Part shown: piece by piece, positions 33,767-44,925 of the stretch
How the letters are laid out: every line of letters starts with the position of its first letter
Numbering within the stretch: position 1 is the stretch's first letter
Origin: Serinus canaria
Taxonomy: Eukaryota; Chordata; Aves; Passeriformes; Fringillidae
Length of the DNA: 64,000 nucleotides
Direction: 5' to 3'
Assembly: GCF_022539315.1 (NCBI RefSeq)
Contig: NC_066333.1
Location: 2,356,001 to 2,420,000 of the forward strand
Position numbers and translations under genes: made by a program
Notes under the pieces: model-generated
Told to the model about the DNA's origin: nothing
The model's database searches: none
What the model saw: the letters and a program-made list of their open reading frames with translations, nothing else

Positions 33767-34462
33767 GGTAACTCCTGGATCTACACATTGAGGAAGGCAC
33801 CAGGAAAGAGGCTGGATGTGGTTGTTCCTCTGTTGAGGTGGCTCCAGGGCTTTCATCAGCCCTTCCCCTGCCACTCTGAGTGTTGGAAGGAGGAGAACAC
33901 ACTGGAATTCAAAGCACAGCTTCATTCTTGTTTGCCCCTCAGGGATGTTGGGAGATGTTTTTTCTGTGGCTCTGGAGGGGCAGAGGAGTCTTGCAGCAGC
34001 AGCAACAGCAGGCAGTGACTAGAGAAATGCCCAAAATAGACACGTGTAACTCTGGCATTCCTGACTTCCAGCACTCCCCTCTGCACCCAGAAAGGTGGAA
34101 ATGACTGTTCAAACACCCATGAAAATGACAAATTAGACAGACCATGAAAACAGAACTGTTTTGTCCTGGGGGATGGGTCAGCAGCAAAAATGGACCTTCA
34201 TGGACAAAAAGGAAGATGTGATTTAATCTAACAGGATAATTGCAGTCCTGAAGAGTGTGAGGATTGAATATAAAGAGTTTTGAGGGTTCCATGGCACCAA
34301 ATTAGGACCAGGGTTGTCCCTCAGATGCTAGTCCAGCCCTGGGAAGAGCAGAGCCAGAGGCTGCAGGATCATGTCTGGGCTCCCCCAGAGCCTCACTCTG
34401 CCTTCTGCTGTTACCCCCAGCTCATCTCCTTTTCTTGTGCCTTGGAGTGTCCACCTCTGTTC
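33767..34462. other. non-repetitive stretch, no feature seen
   Basis: Nothing supported beyond chance frames. Confidence 0.3.
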
Positions 34463-34467
34463 CTGCC

Positions 34468-35119
34468 TGTCCTGGACTGCCAAGCAATTTGTATTCTCTC
34501 TGCCATCTCTATGGCAGCTGTCTCCTGTCCATTGGGCAGTTTTCCTTATCTCTCCCACACCCACTCCTCCCTCAGGCAGACCCCTGCTGATAACAGGCCA
34601 TGGAATGTCCCTGCATGGCTGATAAGAACTGCAGCATCCCATTGGGAGATGGGAGCCCAGGGGGAGGAGCCAAGCATTCCTGCCTGGATATAATCTGGAG
34701 GTTCTGGAACACCAGCACAGCTTCTCCACTGGATTTCCCAGAGGAGCAGCAGCTGCCTCTTCCCCTGGACCTTCAGAGGCAGACTGCACCTTTCTCCAGG
34801 ATCCCTGCTCCAGCAGAACCACCCCTGGCACTGCAGGAGGGCTGAGCCACAATTCCAATGGGACTGCTGCCAGCACCCTGACCCACAGGGTGTCAGGCTG
34901 TGCTCTGACTCTGGCAGTGTTCTAGTGTACTCCATTGTTTATTTTATCTTATATTTTTATTTTCTTCCCTAGTAAAGAACTGTTCCTGCTCCCAAATTTT
35001 TGCCTGAGAGTCCCTTAATTTAAAATTTATAGCAATTCAGAGGGAGGGGGTTTGCATTTTCCATTTCAGGGGAGCCTCCTGCCTTCCTTAGCAGACACCT
35101 GGCTTTCCAAACCAAGACA
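34468..35119 (-). mobile_element. solo LTR, family B, form without array
   Basis: On the minus strand it starts TGTCTTGGTTTGGAAAGCC. CTGCC lies on both sides (34463-34467 and 35120-35124), an exact 5-bp target duplication. It is the closest relative of the copy at 3844-4496. Confidence 0.9.
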
Positions 35120-35184
35120 CTGCCCCTCACCCTGTGCCTCCCTACAGCTCACAGCTGCTTGTAGCATCCCATGAAGCATCCCCA

Positions 35185-35500
35185 ATGGACTTCTGCAGCT
35201 GTTCTTCTGTTCTTTGCAGCCTCAGGGGACCCAAGGGCAGTCACAGCTGCTCTGGGCACCCTGTGTCAGGGTCTCACCTCTCTCACAGGCAGGAATTCCA
35301 TCCCAATATCCCACCCATCCCTGCCCCCTGGCAGTGGGAAGCCATTCCCTGTGTCCTGTCCCTCCATCCCTTGTCCAAAGTCCCTCTCCAGCTCTCCTGG
35401 AGCTCCTTCAGGCACTGGAAGGAGTTCTGAGGTCTCCCTGAAGCCTTCTCTTAATTTCTGCTGGCCAAACCAGTTACTCTGCTCACAGAAGCTCCCAGAG
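35185..35500 (-). repeat. CR1 LINE 3'-region fragment
   Basis: CAGCTGCTCTGGGCACCCTG, GTCAGGGTCTCACC and a downstream GGAGTTCTGAGGTCTCCCTG are CR1 blocks in reverse orientation, more diverged than the copy at 31684. Confidence 0.7.
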
Positions 35501-36493
35501 GTTGGTCTCCAAGAACTGCAGTTTCTCATCTGTCTTTCCCCTTTAAATGGCTGTGTATCATTGGCTCTCTATTAGGCTGTTTTCCATCATCCAGCTTTAT
35601 TCCTACCTGTGATTCCAGTTGGGAATCTCCACATTTCCTCTTCCCACCCAAGACCAGATCCCCACAAAAACCAGAGTCCAGCCCAGGGCCCTTGAGCTCT
35701 GCAGCAGACTTGGTTTGACTGCCAAGGTGAGGCTGCTGAATTCTGCCTCAGTTCCAGATATATTATCCCAAACTTAAAAGGTTTCTTGAATAAAACATGA
35801 AAATCCAGAATGCCATCTGTGCAATATCATCAGGCTAATTAAGTTGATATTAAATACAATTTGTTTTACCCAACTCTTACATTTTTCATTTTAAGTGAGT
35901 TACAGAATATTCTGGGTGAAACAAGTGTTACAAAAGCTGTTACTGGAAGCTCCAGCAGCTGAGCTGGAAACACCTGGGCTGCACATGAGGGAGTAGTCCC
36001 AGCAGAAACCTCCTGGAGCTCCTGTTAGCAAAAGAAAAATGATGAAACATCCCTGGTAAAAGTGACCCTGCCCCCATGGGGATCTGTGTGGGAAGAACCC
36101 TTTGCAGTCAAAAGAAAATTGTATTTTTCCAGGAGCAGCCCCGGGGTCTGCCTGAGGGAAAGCTGCCTCTCAGCATCCCCATGAGCCTGTCCAGCCTCTG
36201 CCACTTTATTGGGTGCAAAAAAAGAGTCCAAAAATCTTGTTATGCACTCCGGAGACAGAGCAAGCAGCCCCTGGGCAGGTCACCCCAGCAGCTCTGCCCT
36301 GTGCCTTGTGAGGCTCCACGAGAAACATCTCCATGGTCTGCCCAGCCACCTTCAGCTCCACGGGGAAAGGTGCCACCCCTCCCCATGCCCCCAGATCGAT
36401 GCTGACCAGGGGGAATTCCCTGCCAGGAAGGCACCAAGGGATGGGTGGGAGCTGCTGTGCTGCCCTGCAGTGTGCCCAGCCTCTGCACGATTG
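35501..36493. other. non-repetitive stretch, no feature seen
   Basis: AT-rich from 35740 to 35940; no exon, RNA or transposon recognised. Confidence 0.3.
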
Positions 36494-36731
36494 TCTTAGG
36501 TTAGAAATGGGGCTGTGCATCCTGTCCCCATCTGTCAGAGCTGGGCAGTTCTCTGCTGTTCCTGGGGCAGTTTTCTTTCTCTCTCCCACAGCCCATCCTC
36601 CCTCCAGGAGATCTCTGCTGTCCATGGCCACTGAGTGTCCCTGCAGGGCTGATCAAATTCCACCATCCCATGGGGAGATGCTGCGCCCAGGGGAGGAGCC
36701 AAGCATTCCTCCCTGGATCCAATCTGCCCTG
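36494..36731 (-). mobile_element. LTR family B fragment (3' part only)
   Basis: Nearly identical to 1225-1450 up to the GGATCCAATCTGCCCTGG block, then the match stops. On plus it starts TGTCTTAGGTTAG, which gives the LTR the 3' end CTAAGACA. The array and 5' half are missing. Confidence 0.85.
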
Positions 36732-37411
36732 GAACACCACACTCTTGTCCTCCATGTATTCCTCCCAAAACCTGCTGAGCTTTAAAAAGGACAGCAAAAT
36801 AGGCTTAATTTTGCACAAAAGTCTCTCACAGCCTCTCCAGCACCAGGTTTTAATGGATCAGCCATGAGGATGCCCATCAGGCTGAGTGAGAGCTCCTGCA
36901 TTCCCTGGCACTCTGAATTCCAAAGCCAAAGAAAACAAGCAGAGCAAACCATGCTCCTTCCCCTTCCCACTCCCACCAGCTGGGCAAGGCAAACCATTCC
37001 TGCTGAAATACAATTCTGAATTGGAAAGGGCTCAAAGATTGATGTGTCTCCTGGATGAGAAAGCTGGCAACAGGGAAAAAATATTATTAAAAAATATATA
37101 TCTCAATCATTCCACAAATTATACTCCAATGCATCCTTCAGGCAGGAAGGTCCCCAGATTGGTGCCATATTCTCTTTCTTTGGGATTCTCTTTCTTTAGG
37201 AAACACATGGATTGCAGCTGAGTGGATCATTTAAGTGGATCCTGCACATAACAGACACAAAAGCTGTGTGGGGCATGGCGTCGGGACCCAGGACATTGCT
37301 CTGGCTGCCTTGGAGGACTTGAGACCCTGGCAGGGGGCTCAGAGACCTTGGCATGGAGTCACAGACACCTGTGCCTTCCATTTTAGCCCATGGAAACAAT
37401 TCCCAACTTTG
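36732..37411. other. non-repetitive stretch, no feature seen
   Basis: Short AT-rich run near 37080. Nothing supported. Confidence 0.3.
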
Positions 37412-37826
37412 TGTGAGGAGTTACAAGCCACAAGAGTTCGAGTAGAATAAAAGTGAATTTGTCACTGGGTGAAAAAGTAGAATTTTGGGGTTTTAGAACG
37501 GGGATTCAGGAGGCAAGATGGAGGAATCCGGGTGTGCCTTGTCCTTCTTCTTCTTCTTCTTGTCCTCCATCTCCTGCTGTGATGGTGACACTCTTGGATT
37601 GGTTTAGAGTAGAGACAGACTGTCTGACATCGGTGATAGGGATTGGAAAATTATTGTAAATAAAGTGCACCTAGTTCTTAGTATAAAAAGCCAACAGCAC
37701 CCCAAGGGCAGGGACTGTGCCACAACCCGACCTGCTGGACAGATCTCAGCAGGTCAGAGACAGAATGGGATGGATAAGAGAAAATAAACAACCTTGAAAA
37801 GCAGAACCGACAAATCTCGACTACTT
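37412..37826 (+). mobile_element. LTR, family G, with intact core promoter layout
   Basis: Starts TGTGAGGAGTTACAAGCC. TATAAAA is at 37682-37688, AATAAA at 37783-37788, which gives a normal U3-R-U5 order. CTTTG flanks it at 37407-37411 and 37827-37831, but the LTR would then not end in CA, so the right edge is tentative. It resembles 15556-16000 on the minus strand. Confidence 0.65.
37682..37788 (+). promoter_or_regulatory. LTR core promoter, R-region hairpin and poly(A) signal
   Basis: TATAAAA (37682-37688) predicts a start near 37712. Then follows a perfect 8-bp stem, GACCTGCT (37729-37736) and AGCAGGTC (37748-37755), with an 11-base loop, then AATAAA (37783-37788). A stem in R would be present in every transcript of the element. 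Confidence 0.5.
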
Positions 37827-37831
37827 CTTTG

Positions 37832-38460
37832 GTCTGGGGCTGGGAAAAAAAGAGACTTTTTAATACCTTGGGAGCCATTTCAGCAACACAAAACCCAAGA
37901 GCCTGTCTGTGTGGTGTTCTGGCAGGGATGGGAACCATGATCCTAGCATCTCTGAGCTCCTCTCTGCAGGACAACACACTGAGAAGAGCAGCATGGGCTG
38001 TAAGCACTGGGAGGAACCCCTGAGCCATTTCCCTCCTCCTCCCTCCCTGCAGAGGATGTGCTTCCCTTCATCCCCTCAGTCCCAGGGCTTTTCCCCTCCC
38101 CCGTTGTCATTCCTGCTCTTCAGCTGCATCCCAGTGCTTGTGTTTGTTTTTGATATTGGGAGTGAAAAATCAAAGCTTTCCTGGTGTTCCAGGGCTGGCT
38201 GCAAACCCCTCACAGGGATCATCCAGGTCTGGCACAGCACCCTCAAGTTAAGGATACAAACAAGAGCTGTTATCACCTTGCTTTTCACATCCAGGAAACT
38301 TTTCCAGCCCTTCATTCTTTATTTAAAGGTGAAACTTCCTGTATTTTGTGTCTGCCTGAACTGTTTGAGAAGGAAAATAATTTGAAGAAAATATTGTCTT
38401 TGGGTTTTTTTGGGAATTGAAAGATGCTTTTCCCAGTGGTTTAAAAAGAAAATAACCACA
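37832..38460. other. non-repetitive stretch, no feature seen
   Basis: Nothing supported. Confidence 0.3.
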
Positions 38461-38466
38461 GAGGCA

Positions 38467-38882
38467 TGTCACAGACATATTTTCTGAAAAATCCCTTCAC
38501 CCAGGATTTTCTCCTGGGAAGCTGAGGAGCCTCAGAGAAAAGGAAAACAATTCTGATCTCATTTGCTTCTCCTGTGCTGTGCTCACATGTGGAATGTGTT
38601 TGGAGATTGTTCACCCACAGGTGATTGTTCCATTGCATTCTGCTGGGAGTTGTTTTCACTCTTTGGCCACTCAGGGCCAGGCTGTGTCAGGGCTCTGGAG
38701 TCACCAGTTTGCATTGTTATCTTTTTAGCATTCTGTCTGTATCCTTTCTCTATTCTTTAGTGTAGTTTAGTATAGCATTCTTTAATATAATGTAGTATCA
38801 TAAAATAATAAATTAGCCTTTTGAGAACATGGAGTCAGATTCATCATTCCTTCCTTCATCTGGGAGCCCCACAAATACAATA
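38467..38882 (+). mobile_element. solo LTR, family A
   Basis: Starts TGTCACAGACATATTTTCTG and ends ACAATA. GAGGCA (38461-38466) and GATGCA (38883-38888) form a 6-bp duplication with one mismatch. Its start joins the two family A subtypes. Confidence 0.88.
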
Positions 38883-39048
38883 GATGCACTTTTCAGAACT
38901 GGAATAAGACACCAAAAAAAAAAAAAAGCACAAAAACTTGAAATTGGTTAAGTTTCAGGCAAAACACTTGAAAATCAGATTAATAAATCAGGTCACTTCA
39001 GGAGCTGGAGCAGATGATCTCTGTCCCTTCAGTCAGCTTCTCTGTGAT

Positions 39049-39442
39049 TGTCACCATGACATTTTCTGAAAAATCCTCTTTGCCCAGGATTTTCTCCTGG
39101 GAAGCTGAGAAGCCTCAGAGAGGAATGAAAACAATGATCTGATTGCTGCTCCTGTGTTTGCTGCTTTGGAATGGGGCTTGGGCATTGTTTACCTACAGGT
39201 GAATGTTTGATTAGTTCCACGTGAATTGTTTTAATTTAATGACCAGTCATGGTCCAGCTGTGGCGAGGCTCTGACGAGTCATGGGGTTTTTTATCATTCT
39301 TTTCCAGCCTTCTGATGTATCCTTCCTCTTTCTTTAATACAGTTTTAGTGTAGCATTCTTTATTGTAATATCATATCATAAAATAATAAATCAGTGAGCA
39401 AGGAGTCAAATTCTCATCTCTGGGGATGAGACAAACACCACA
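39049..39442 (+). mobile_element. solo LTR, family A, diverged subtype
   Basis: Starts TGTCACCATGACATTTTCTG and ends CACCACA. TGTGAT lies on both sides (39043-39048 and 39443-39448), an exact 6-bp duplication. It is a separate insertion from the copy 166 bp to its left. Its right end takes part in a 10-bp inverted repeat (CAAACACCAC and GTGGTGTTTG). Confidence 0.9.
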
Positions 39443-39448
39443 TGTGAT

Positions 39449-41392
39449 GGTGGTGTTTGTCCTGGGGACTTCACAAACACCACATATGATGGTTTTCTTT
39501 GCTTCTTTGTGTAGAGGAGCCAAACTAATTCCTTTCTCCTCCATTGCTCCTCTGGCTCCAGTGGAAAATCTTTCCCCACCCCTGCTGCTGGAACGTTCCG
39601 GAGGAGGCTGCTGTGGCTTTGTCAGGGGCACAAGCAGCCTGAGGAAGCTGAAAAGTGGGAGCCTGGGAAAGGAAGGAAGGAAGGTCTGCAGCCTTGGGCT
39701 GTGTGCTGTGTAAAATACTGCAAAAACTGCCATGAAAACTGGTCATTCCCTTCTCTCCACCATTGAACACAGCAGATTTCTTTCAGAAATTAAGGCTCTG
39801 GCCTCAGCTCAGCCCCTGGGGACTCTCATCACCCATGGAGCCACTCTGGGACTCCATGGGATGAGGTTTGTGTGGATACAGACCCCAATATCAACCAGAG
39901 CTCCCTTCTTGGGCTCCATAAAACAGATTTAGCTCCTAACCCATCTCTAAAATGTCTGCTCCTCATAGCCAGATGAATAATGAACAAATATAAATCACAA
40001 GGAATTTATCTGATGATGGCAAGGAGAGAAAGGGATGAATAATTTATTTGATGGATATTATTCATCCATCCATGGAGCCAGCCAAGTAATGAAAACATTT
40101 ATTCACAAATCACTCTGTTGACAATCGAAAACTTTGTACAAGAAGTAATTCATATGTATGATTTGACTCCCTAAAACCCAAAATAGAGAGCTGACCTTGC
40201 AGAGGAGCAAGAAGTGCCAGAGCTGGGTTTATCTTAGACCCACCTCATGCTTTCCATCTCTGGGACTATGGAAAACAGACTTCAGCTCTGAACTATGGAA
40301 ACCTGACTCAAAACCTCACCCACAGCCACCACCAAAAATGATTAAAACATGGCATGTGACTCCCATGAAGGCAGAGATGCTCTTCCCACCAACCCAGCCC
40401 CATTCCAAAGTGCAAGAGCTCTCTCCATAAATAAACCACTAGAAAGGCCTAAATATAACTTTTTTTTTCTTCCAGAGGACATTCAGCTGCTTTCCAAGCC
40501 TTGTGCAGTTTATTCCATTATCAGAACTCCTTCCTCCATCCGATCTTGGAGCTTCCAGACTGTTTAAATAACCCAAATGTGTCCATATTCCCTCTAAATA
40601 ACACCAACAGCAGTCAAGCAAAGTTAGAGCTGCCACACATGAAAACATGCTATTTATGGCCCCCTGAATCCCAGTCACTATTTTATGGCCTCAGCTCCTC
40701 TAAAAAGGATCACAAATCTACACGAAGTCCCCAAGTGCAGCTCTGTGCATTTGGGTCCTCCAAGATATTTAAAATCACATGAAGATGGACTGCTCCCTAT
40801 TGACCATCCAACCAGAGAGGCACAGAAACACACATTATTCCAACATGACTATGGAATAAATTGCCATCTGCTTCCAAGAAGAAGAAAAGGAAGAATTCCT
40901 ACAGCCACAGCTCTGGAGCTGGTGAGCCAGAAAACTTGTCATGGTTCAATTAATCTCACAAAAAGAATCAAAATCACGGCTGCCTCTCTGAAATAGATGC
41001 AAATCTCCATTCCCCTCTGGTGAGGGAAGCAGGGCTGGCACTCGTGTCTGAGCAGGTTGCTGATGAGATTTTAGTGCTTGTGGGAAAGCACAGTGGCACA
41101 AGCCTGGGCATATGGCATTTGTAAGGTACTGTCTCCTCCCAGTGAGATCCTTAGGGCAGGAGACGTGGGAAGGAGAAGAACAGAGAAGTTCAGGCAGGCT
41201 GAGCACATGGCCAGGGGCTCTTTGCAACAAAAACCCTGGAGAAGACCTAAGTTTGGGGGAGAAAGGTGGGAGGGATTAGAGGAGCCTGGGATGATTTAGG
41301 ACACAGAGCTGGGCTTCACATCCAACTCCCAGTAAAAGCTCAGTGAAGGCAGATGTGTTCCCAGGTAAGAAACTGCTCTTGCAACCCCAGAC
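39449..41392. other. non-repetitive stretch, no gene seen
   Basis: No exon or transposon recognised. The part from about 39950 to 40180 is AT-rich and repeat-free, and could be conserved non-coding DNA; this is unsupported beyond its look. Confidence 0.3.
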
Positions 41393-41830
41393 TGGGTCAG
41401 GTTGGAAGGACCTTAAAGGTCATCCCCTGCAGGGACACCTTCCACCATCCCAGGCTGCTCCAAGCCCCATCCAACATGGCCTTGGACACTTCCAGGGATC
41501 CAGGGGCAGCCACAGCTTCTCTGGGCACCCTGTGCCAGGGCCTCCCCACCCAGAGTAAAAAATTTCTTAAAACCATTCCCCTTGTCCTGTCACTGTCTGC
41601 TCCTATGAAAATCCCCTCTTCCTCTTTTTTTAACCCACTTCAGGCATGGGAAGGGGCTCTGAGGAGTTCCCAGAACTTCTCTTCTCCAGACTGAACCTCC
41701 CCAGCTCTGTCTCTACAGATCAGAGGTGCTCCAGCCCTCCCCATCCCCATCTCCACCAGCAGCAAGACCTCAGCCAAACTCCCAGCCCAGGCACAGGCAC
41801 TCAGCTTTTGGTCCAGATTAAAGAACCCCT
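41393..41830 (-). repeat. CR1 LINE 3'-end fragment
   Basis: GGTTGGAAGGACCTTAAAGG, CACCTTCCACCATCCCAGGC, GATCCAGGGGCAGCCACAGC and CACCCTGTGCCAGGGCCTCC in order, reverse orientation. Confidence 0.88.
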
Positions 41831-42879
41831 GTGGCTCCTCCTTCCCAGCACCCAAAGGGAGATCACCCAGAGGGGCCATCCCCAGCCCTGCTCAGAGCCA
41901 GCCCCAGGTGTGACCAGCCCTCACCCCAAGGAGCTGCTCCCTCCTCCCCCATCCTCAGCCAGGCCACAATTCCCATGTTTCCATGAAAGTTTTCAGTGGC
42001 ACATGAAACCAGCCACAAAATTAACAAATTTTCATCTAAAAAATAACCCAGAGCTGGGCTTAGAGCCTTCCCTGATAGCAGAGCTTTGGCTGAGATACAA
42101 TTCCCTGCTTCCCACAGGAACAGCTGATCTCTTATACAGCAAAACCTGCTTTATCCTGTCCTGCTCTCCTACTGAGGGGCCATACTGAATACCAGACACT
42201 CCTTCAACCAGAGAGATGCCCCATTCCAAGAGCAGCTATCAGGGCAGCCTCTGCACAGCCCAACACCTTCACTTAATACACAATGCTTCCATTTCTTGAG
42301 CCCCTCAGTAGCACTGAACTCAGAAGAGCTACAAAAATAATCAGTTAATGTTTTGGAGCCCTAACAGAGGTTTTAGTACCATTTATAAGTGAAATTTTTA
42401 GTAAAGCCACTCCTGCCTGGAGAGCAGGATCTCACTGAGAGCTGAAGAACTCCAGGAAGATTGAAAAGTTCCACCCCCAATCATTCACCTGCTGCACTTC
42501 CATTCATTTCCCCCTAATTTCCAAACCCAGCACTTCCCATTAGCTCAAATCAAACCTCCAGAGGTGTCTACTAAGCCACACTGAAGGGAAATTTGCACCA
42601 CAAGAACCTGCCAGCAAGTTTTATTTAAAGAAGCACAGAAATCTCCTCCCTCAAGTAAATTCCTCCAGATTCAGCCAGCAGCAGATGAGCTGAGGGCAAG
42701 ATCTGCCAGCCCTTCTCTGTCCTGATTCCCAAGAGGAGGGGATGCTCTGCCTCCAGCACAGGGCTGACCAAAGGGATGGAAGAAGGAAGGAGGAGGGTCC
42801 AGAAGGGGCAACAAGGCTGGAGAGGGGCTGGGAGCACAAACCCTGTGCTCCATGGATTCCATGATTCCATGGAATCACA
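41831..42879. other. non-repetitive stretch, no feature seen
   Basis: Nothing supported. Confidence 0.3.
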
Positions 42880-43441
42880 CCCCCCATCCCTGGGGGTGTT
42901 TAACAAAGCCTGGATGTGGCACTGGGTGCTGTGGCATTCTCATTTCTGAAAAATCCCTTCACCCAGGGTTTTTCTCCTGGGAAGCTGAGGAGCCTCAGAG
43001 AAAAGGAAAACAATTCTGATCTCATTTGCTTCTCCTGTGCTGTGCTCACATGTGGAATGTGTTTGGAGATTGTTCACCCACAGGTGATTGTTCCATTGCA
43101 TTCTGCTGGGAGTTGTTTTCACTCTTTGGCCACTCAGGGCCAGGCTGTGTCAGGGCTCTGGAGAGAGTCACCAGTTTGCATTGTTATCTTTTTAGCATTC
43201 TGTCTGTATCCTTTCTCTATTCTTCAGTATAGTATAGCATTCTTTAATATAATATAGTATCATAAAGTAATAAATGAGCCTTTTGAGAACATGGAGTCAG
43301 ATTCATCATCTCTCCCCTCGTCGGGGTTGCCTGCACTTACAATAGGGTGCCAGGGTTTAGTTGAGGTGTTTGGGCTGGGTTGGACTCAGTGATCTTGAAG
43401 GTCTCTTAAAACCTGGTCATTTTGTGAATCCTGTGAATTTT
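42880..43441 (+). repeat. CR1 LINE 3' end, interrupted by an LTR
   Basis: The left part ends GGATGTGGCACTGGGTGC; the right part resumes after the LTR with CAGGGTTTAGTTGAGGTGTT, then GGTTGGACTCAGTGATCTTG and AAGGTCTC. Joined, these are consecutive CR1 blocks, so the LTR at 42930 landed in an existing CR1. Confidence 0.85.
42930..43344 (+). mobile_element. solo LTR, family A
   Basis: Starts TGTGGCATTC and ends ACAATA. GGGTGC lies on both sides (42924-42929 and 43345-43350), an exact 6-bp duplication, and the flanking CR1 is continuous once the LTR is removed. This copy defines the family ends best. Confidence 0.95.
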
Positions 43442-44812
43442 TGAGCCTTTTTTTGCTTTTGCAGGCAGCCAAAACAGCCTGGAGGCACCAAACAATATCA
43501 GCTAAAGGCATCCTGGGGGCTTTGCTGGATGAGCAGGGTGGTCACTGATGTCCTGGTGCAGGTCACCTCCAGCAGTTCCCTGTGTCCAGCCACCTTGCAG
43601 TGCTGGGCAGGAGCAGGGCACCAAGGAGAGCCAGCTGTCCTGGAGCTCCATCTAGTGCAAGGCACCCTGGGTTCATTCCTGTCTCCACATTTGGGGAAGC
43701 TCTGGCTCCTGGAGTCACAGGATTTCCAGAGACTTGTGCTTCAAAGTCCCCCCATCAGTAAATGAGTCCATTTGCAGCTGTGGCTGCTGCAGGTGACACC
43801 ATAAAAGCACAGTTCAGGTGCATTTACAAGCAGGAGGTAGTAAACAGACAGGGATTCTCTGGTTTTTAAAATCCTCTGGCTAGTTTTTGACTTGGAAGTA
43901 CTTGGGGCTGCAAAAGGTGTCGCTCACAAGCACTGCAACCTCTGAAAGAGCAGAGCAGCACCAGGGCTGGGGTGGCTAAAGCACAGCTCTGGTTTTCAGA
44001 AGGATTCACACTTCTCACATCTTACACCTGCTCCATTGTCTCTGAAAGCCTCCACCACAGCAGAAGTGCTCAGAGCTCCAGAAAAAGATTTCCCCTGAAA
44101 TTCTTGCTGGAAGCTGTCGGCAAGCAGAACTGCACCATGAGCATGAGCTCCTGGTTTTGTTTTAAACACCAGTATCAAAGGGGGGGGGGGAGGGGAAGAA
44201 AAATAAAGAAACCTTTTTGGAAAAAGGGCAATGTTAATTTTCAAAGGAATGAAGGAAAAAGTGGGATGAGGTCCTACCTACTGCTTTTTCCCCAGATGCA
44301 CTCTGCTGGACATAGAGAGCAAGGATCTCTCTCCCCAGTGCTCTGTGCAAATTCTTTTCCTAAAGCCCCTCTGCCATCCATGCCCACCACAACAGCCCCA
44401 AATCCCAGAGCTTTCCCCTCTTCCTGCACAGTTGCTCTTCAGGGAAGCCAAGACTTTGCACATCATTTTATTTTTAACCACCCCCAATATTCGGGGAGTT
44501 TCAACTCCTGAGAGGGAGGGGAGATTTAAACAAAGGGAGATGTGTAAATACCTGAATAAAGACATGAATGATTAACAGAAATAACTGTTAATAACTGTTA
44601 ATTGTTTCCATGTCACTTGCCAAGAAGCATTAAGGAGGCTACAAAGGATTTCCAGCTATTAACAGGTGAGGAGGCAGTGGTGTTAAATGAAGGTCACAGA
44701 GTGATTTATACAAAATGCTACAACACTTTTGTTCACTTTTTTATTAAATCTCTCTGCAGTGCTATTCCCTGGGAACTCCTGCTTTACACACCTTACAACT
44801 GCTCAGCTTTCC
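43442..44812. other. non-repetitive stretch, no feature seen
   Basis: A run of ten G lies near 44180. No gene or transposon recognised. Confidence 0.3.
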
Positions 44813-44925
44813 ATGGAATCACAAGACCATTAAGGTTGGAAAAGACCTTCAAGATCAAGTCCAACTTTGACCCAAACACCACCGTTCCCACTAAACTGTA
44901 TTGCCAAGTACCACAAATACTTGTT
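44813..44925 (-). repeat. CR1 LINE 3'-end fragment
   Basis: ATGGAATCACAAGACCATTA, GGTTGGAAAAGACCTTCAAG and ATCAAGTCCAACTTTGACCC are the usual reverse-orientation CR1 tail. Confidence 0.9.

Noticed and set aside
38467..39442. A deleted provirus with two LTRs
   Set aside because: Each LTR has its own target duplication and they are different subtypes, so they are separate insertions.
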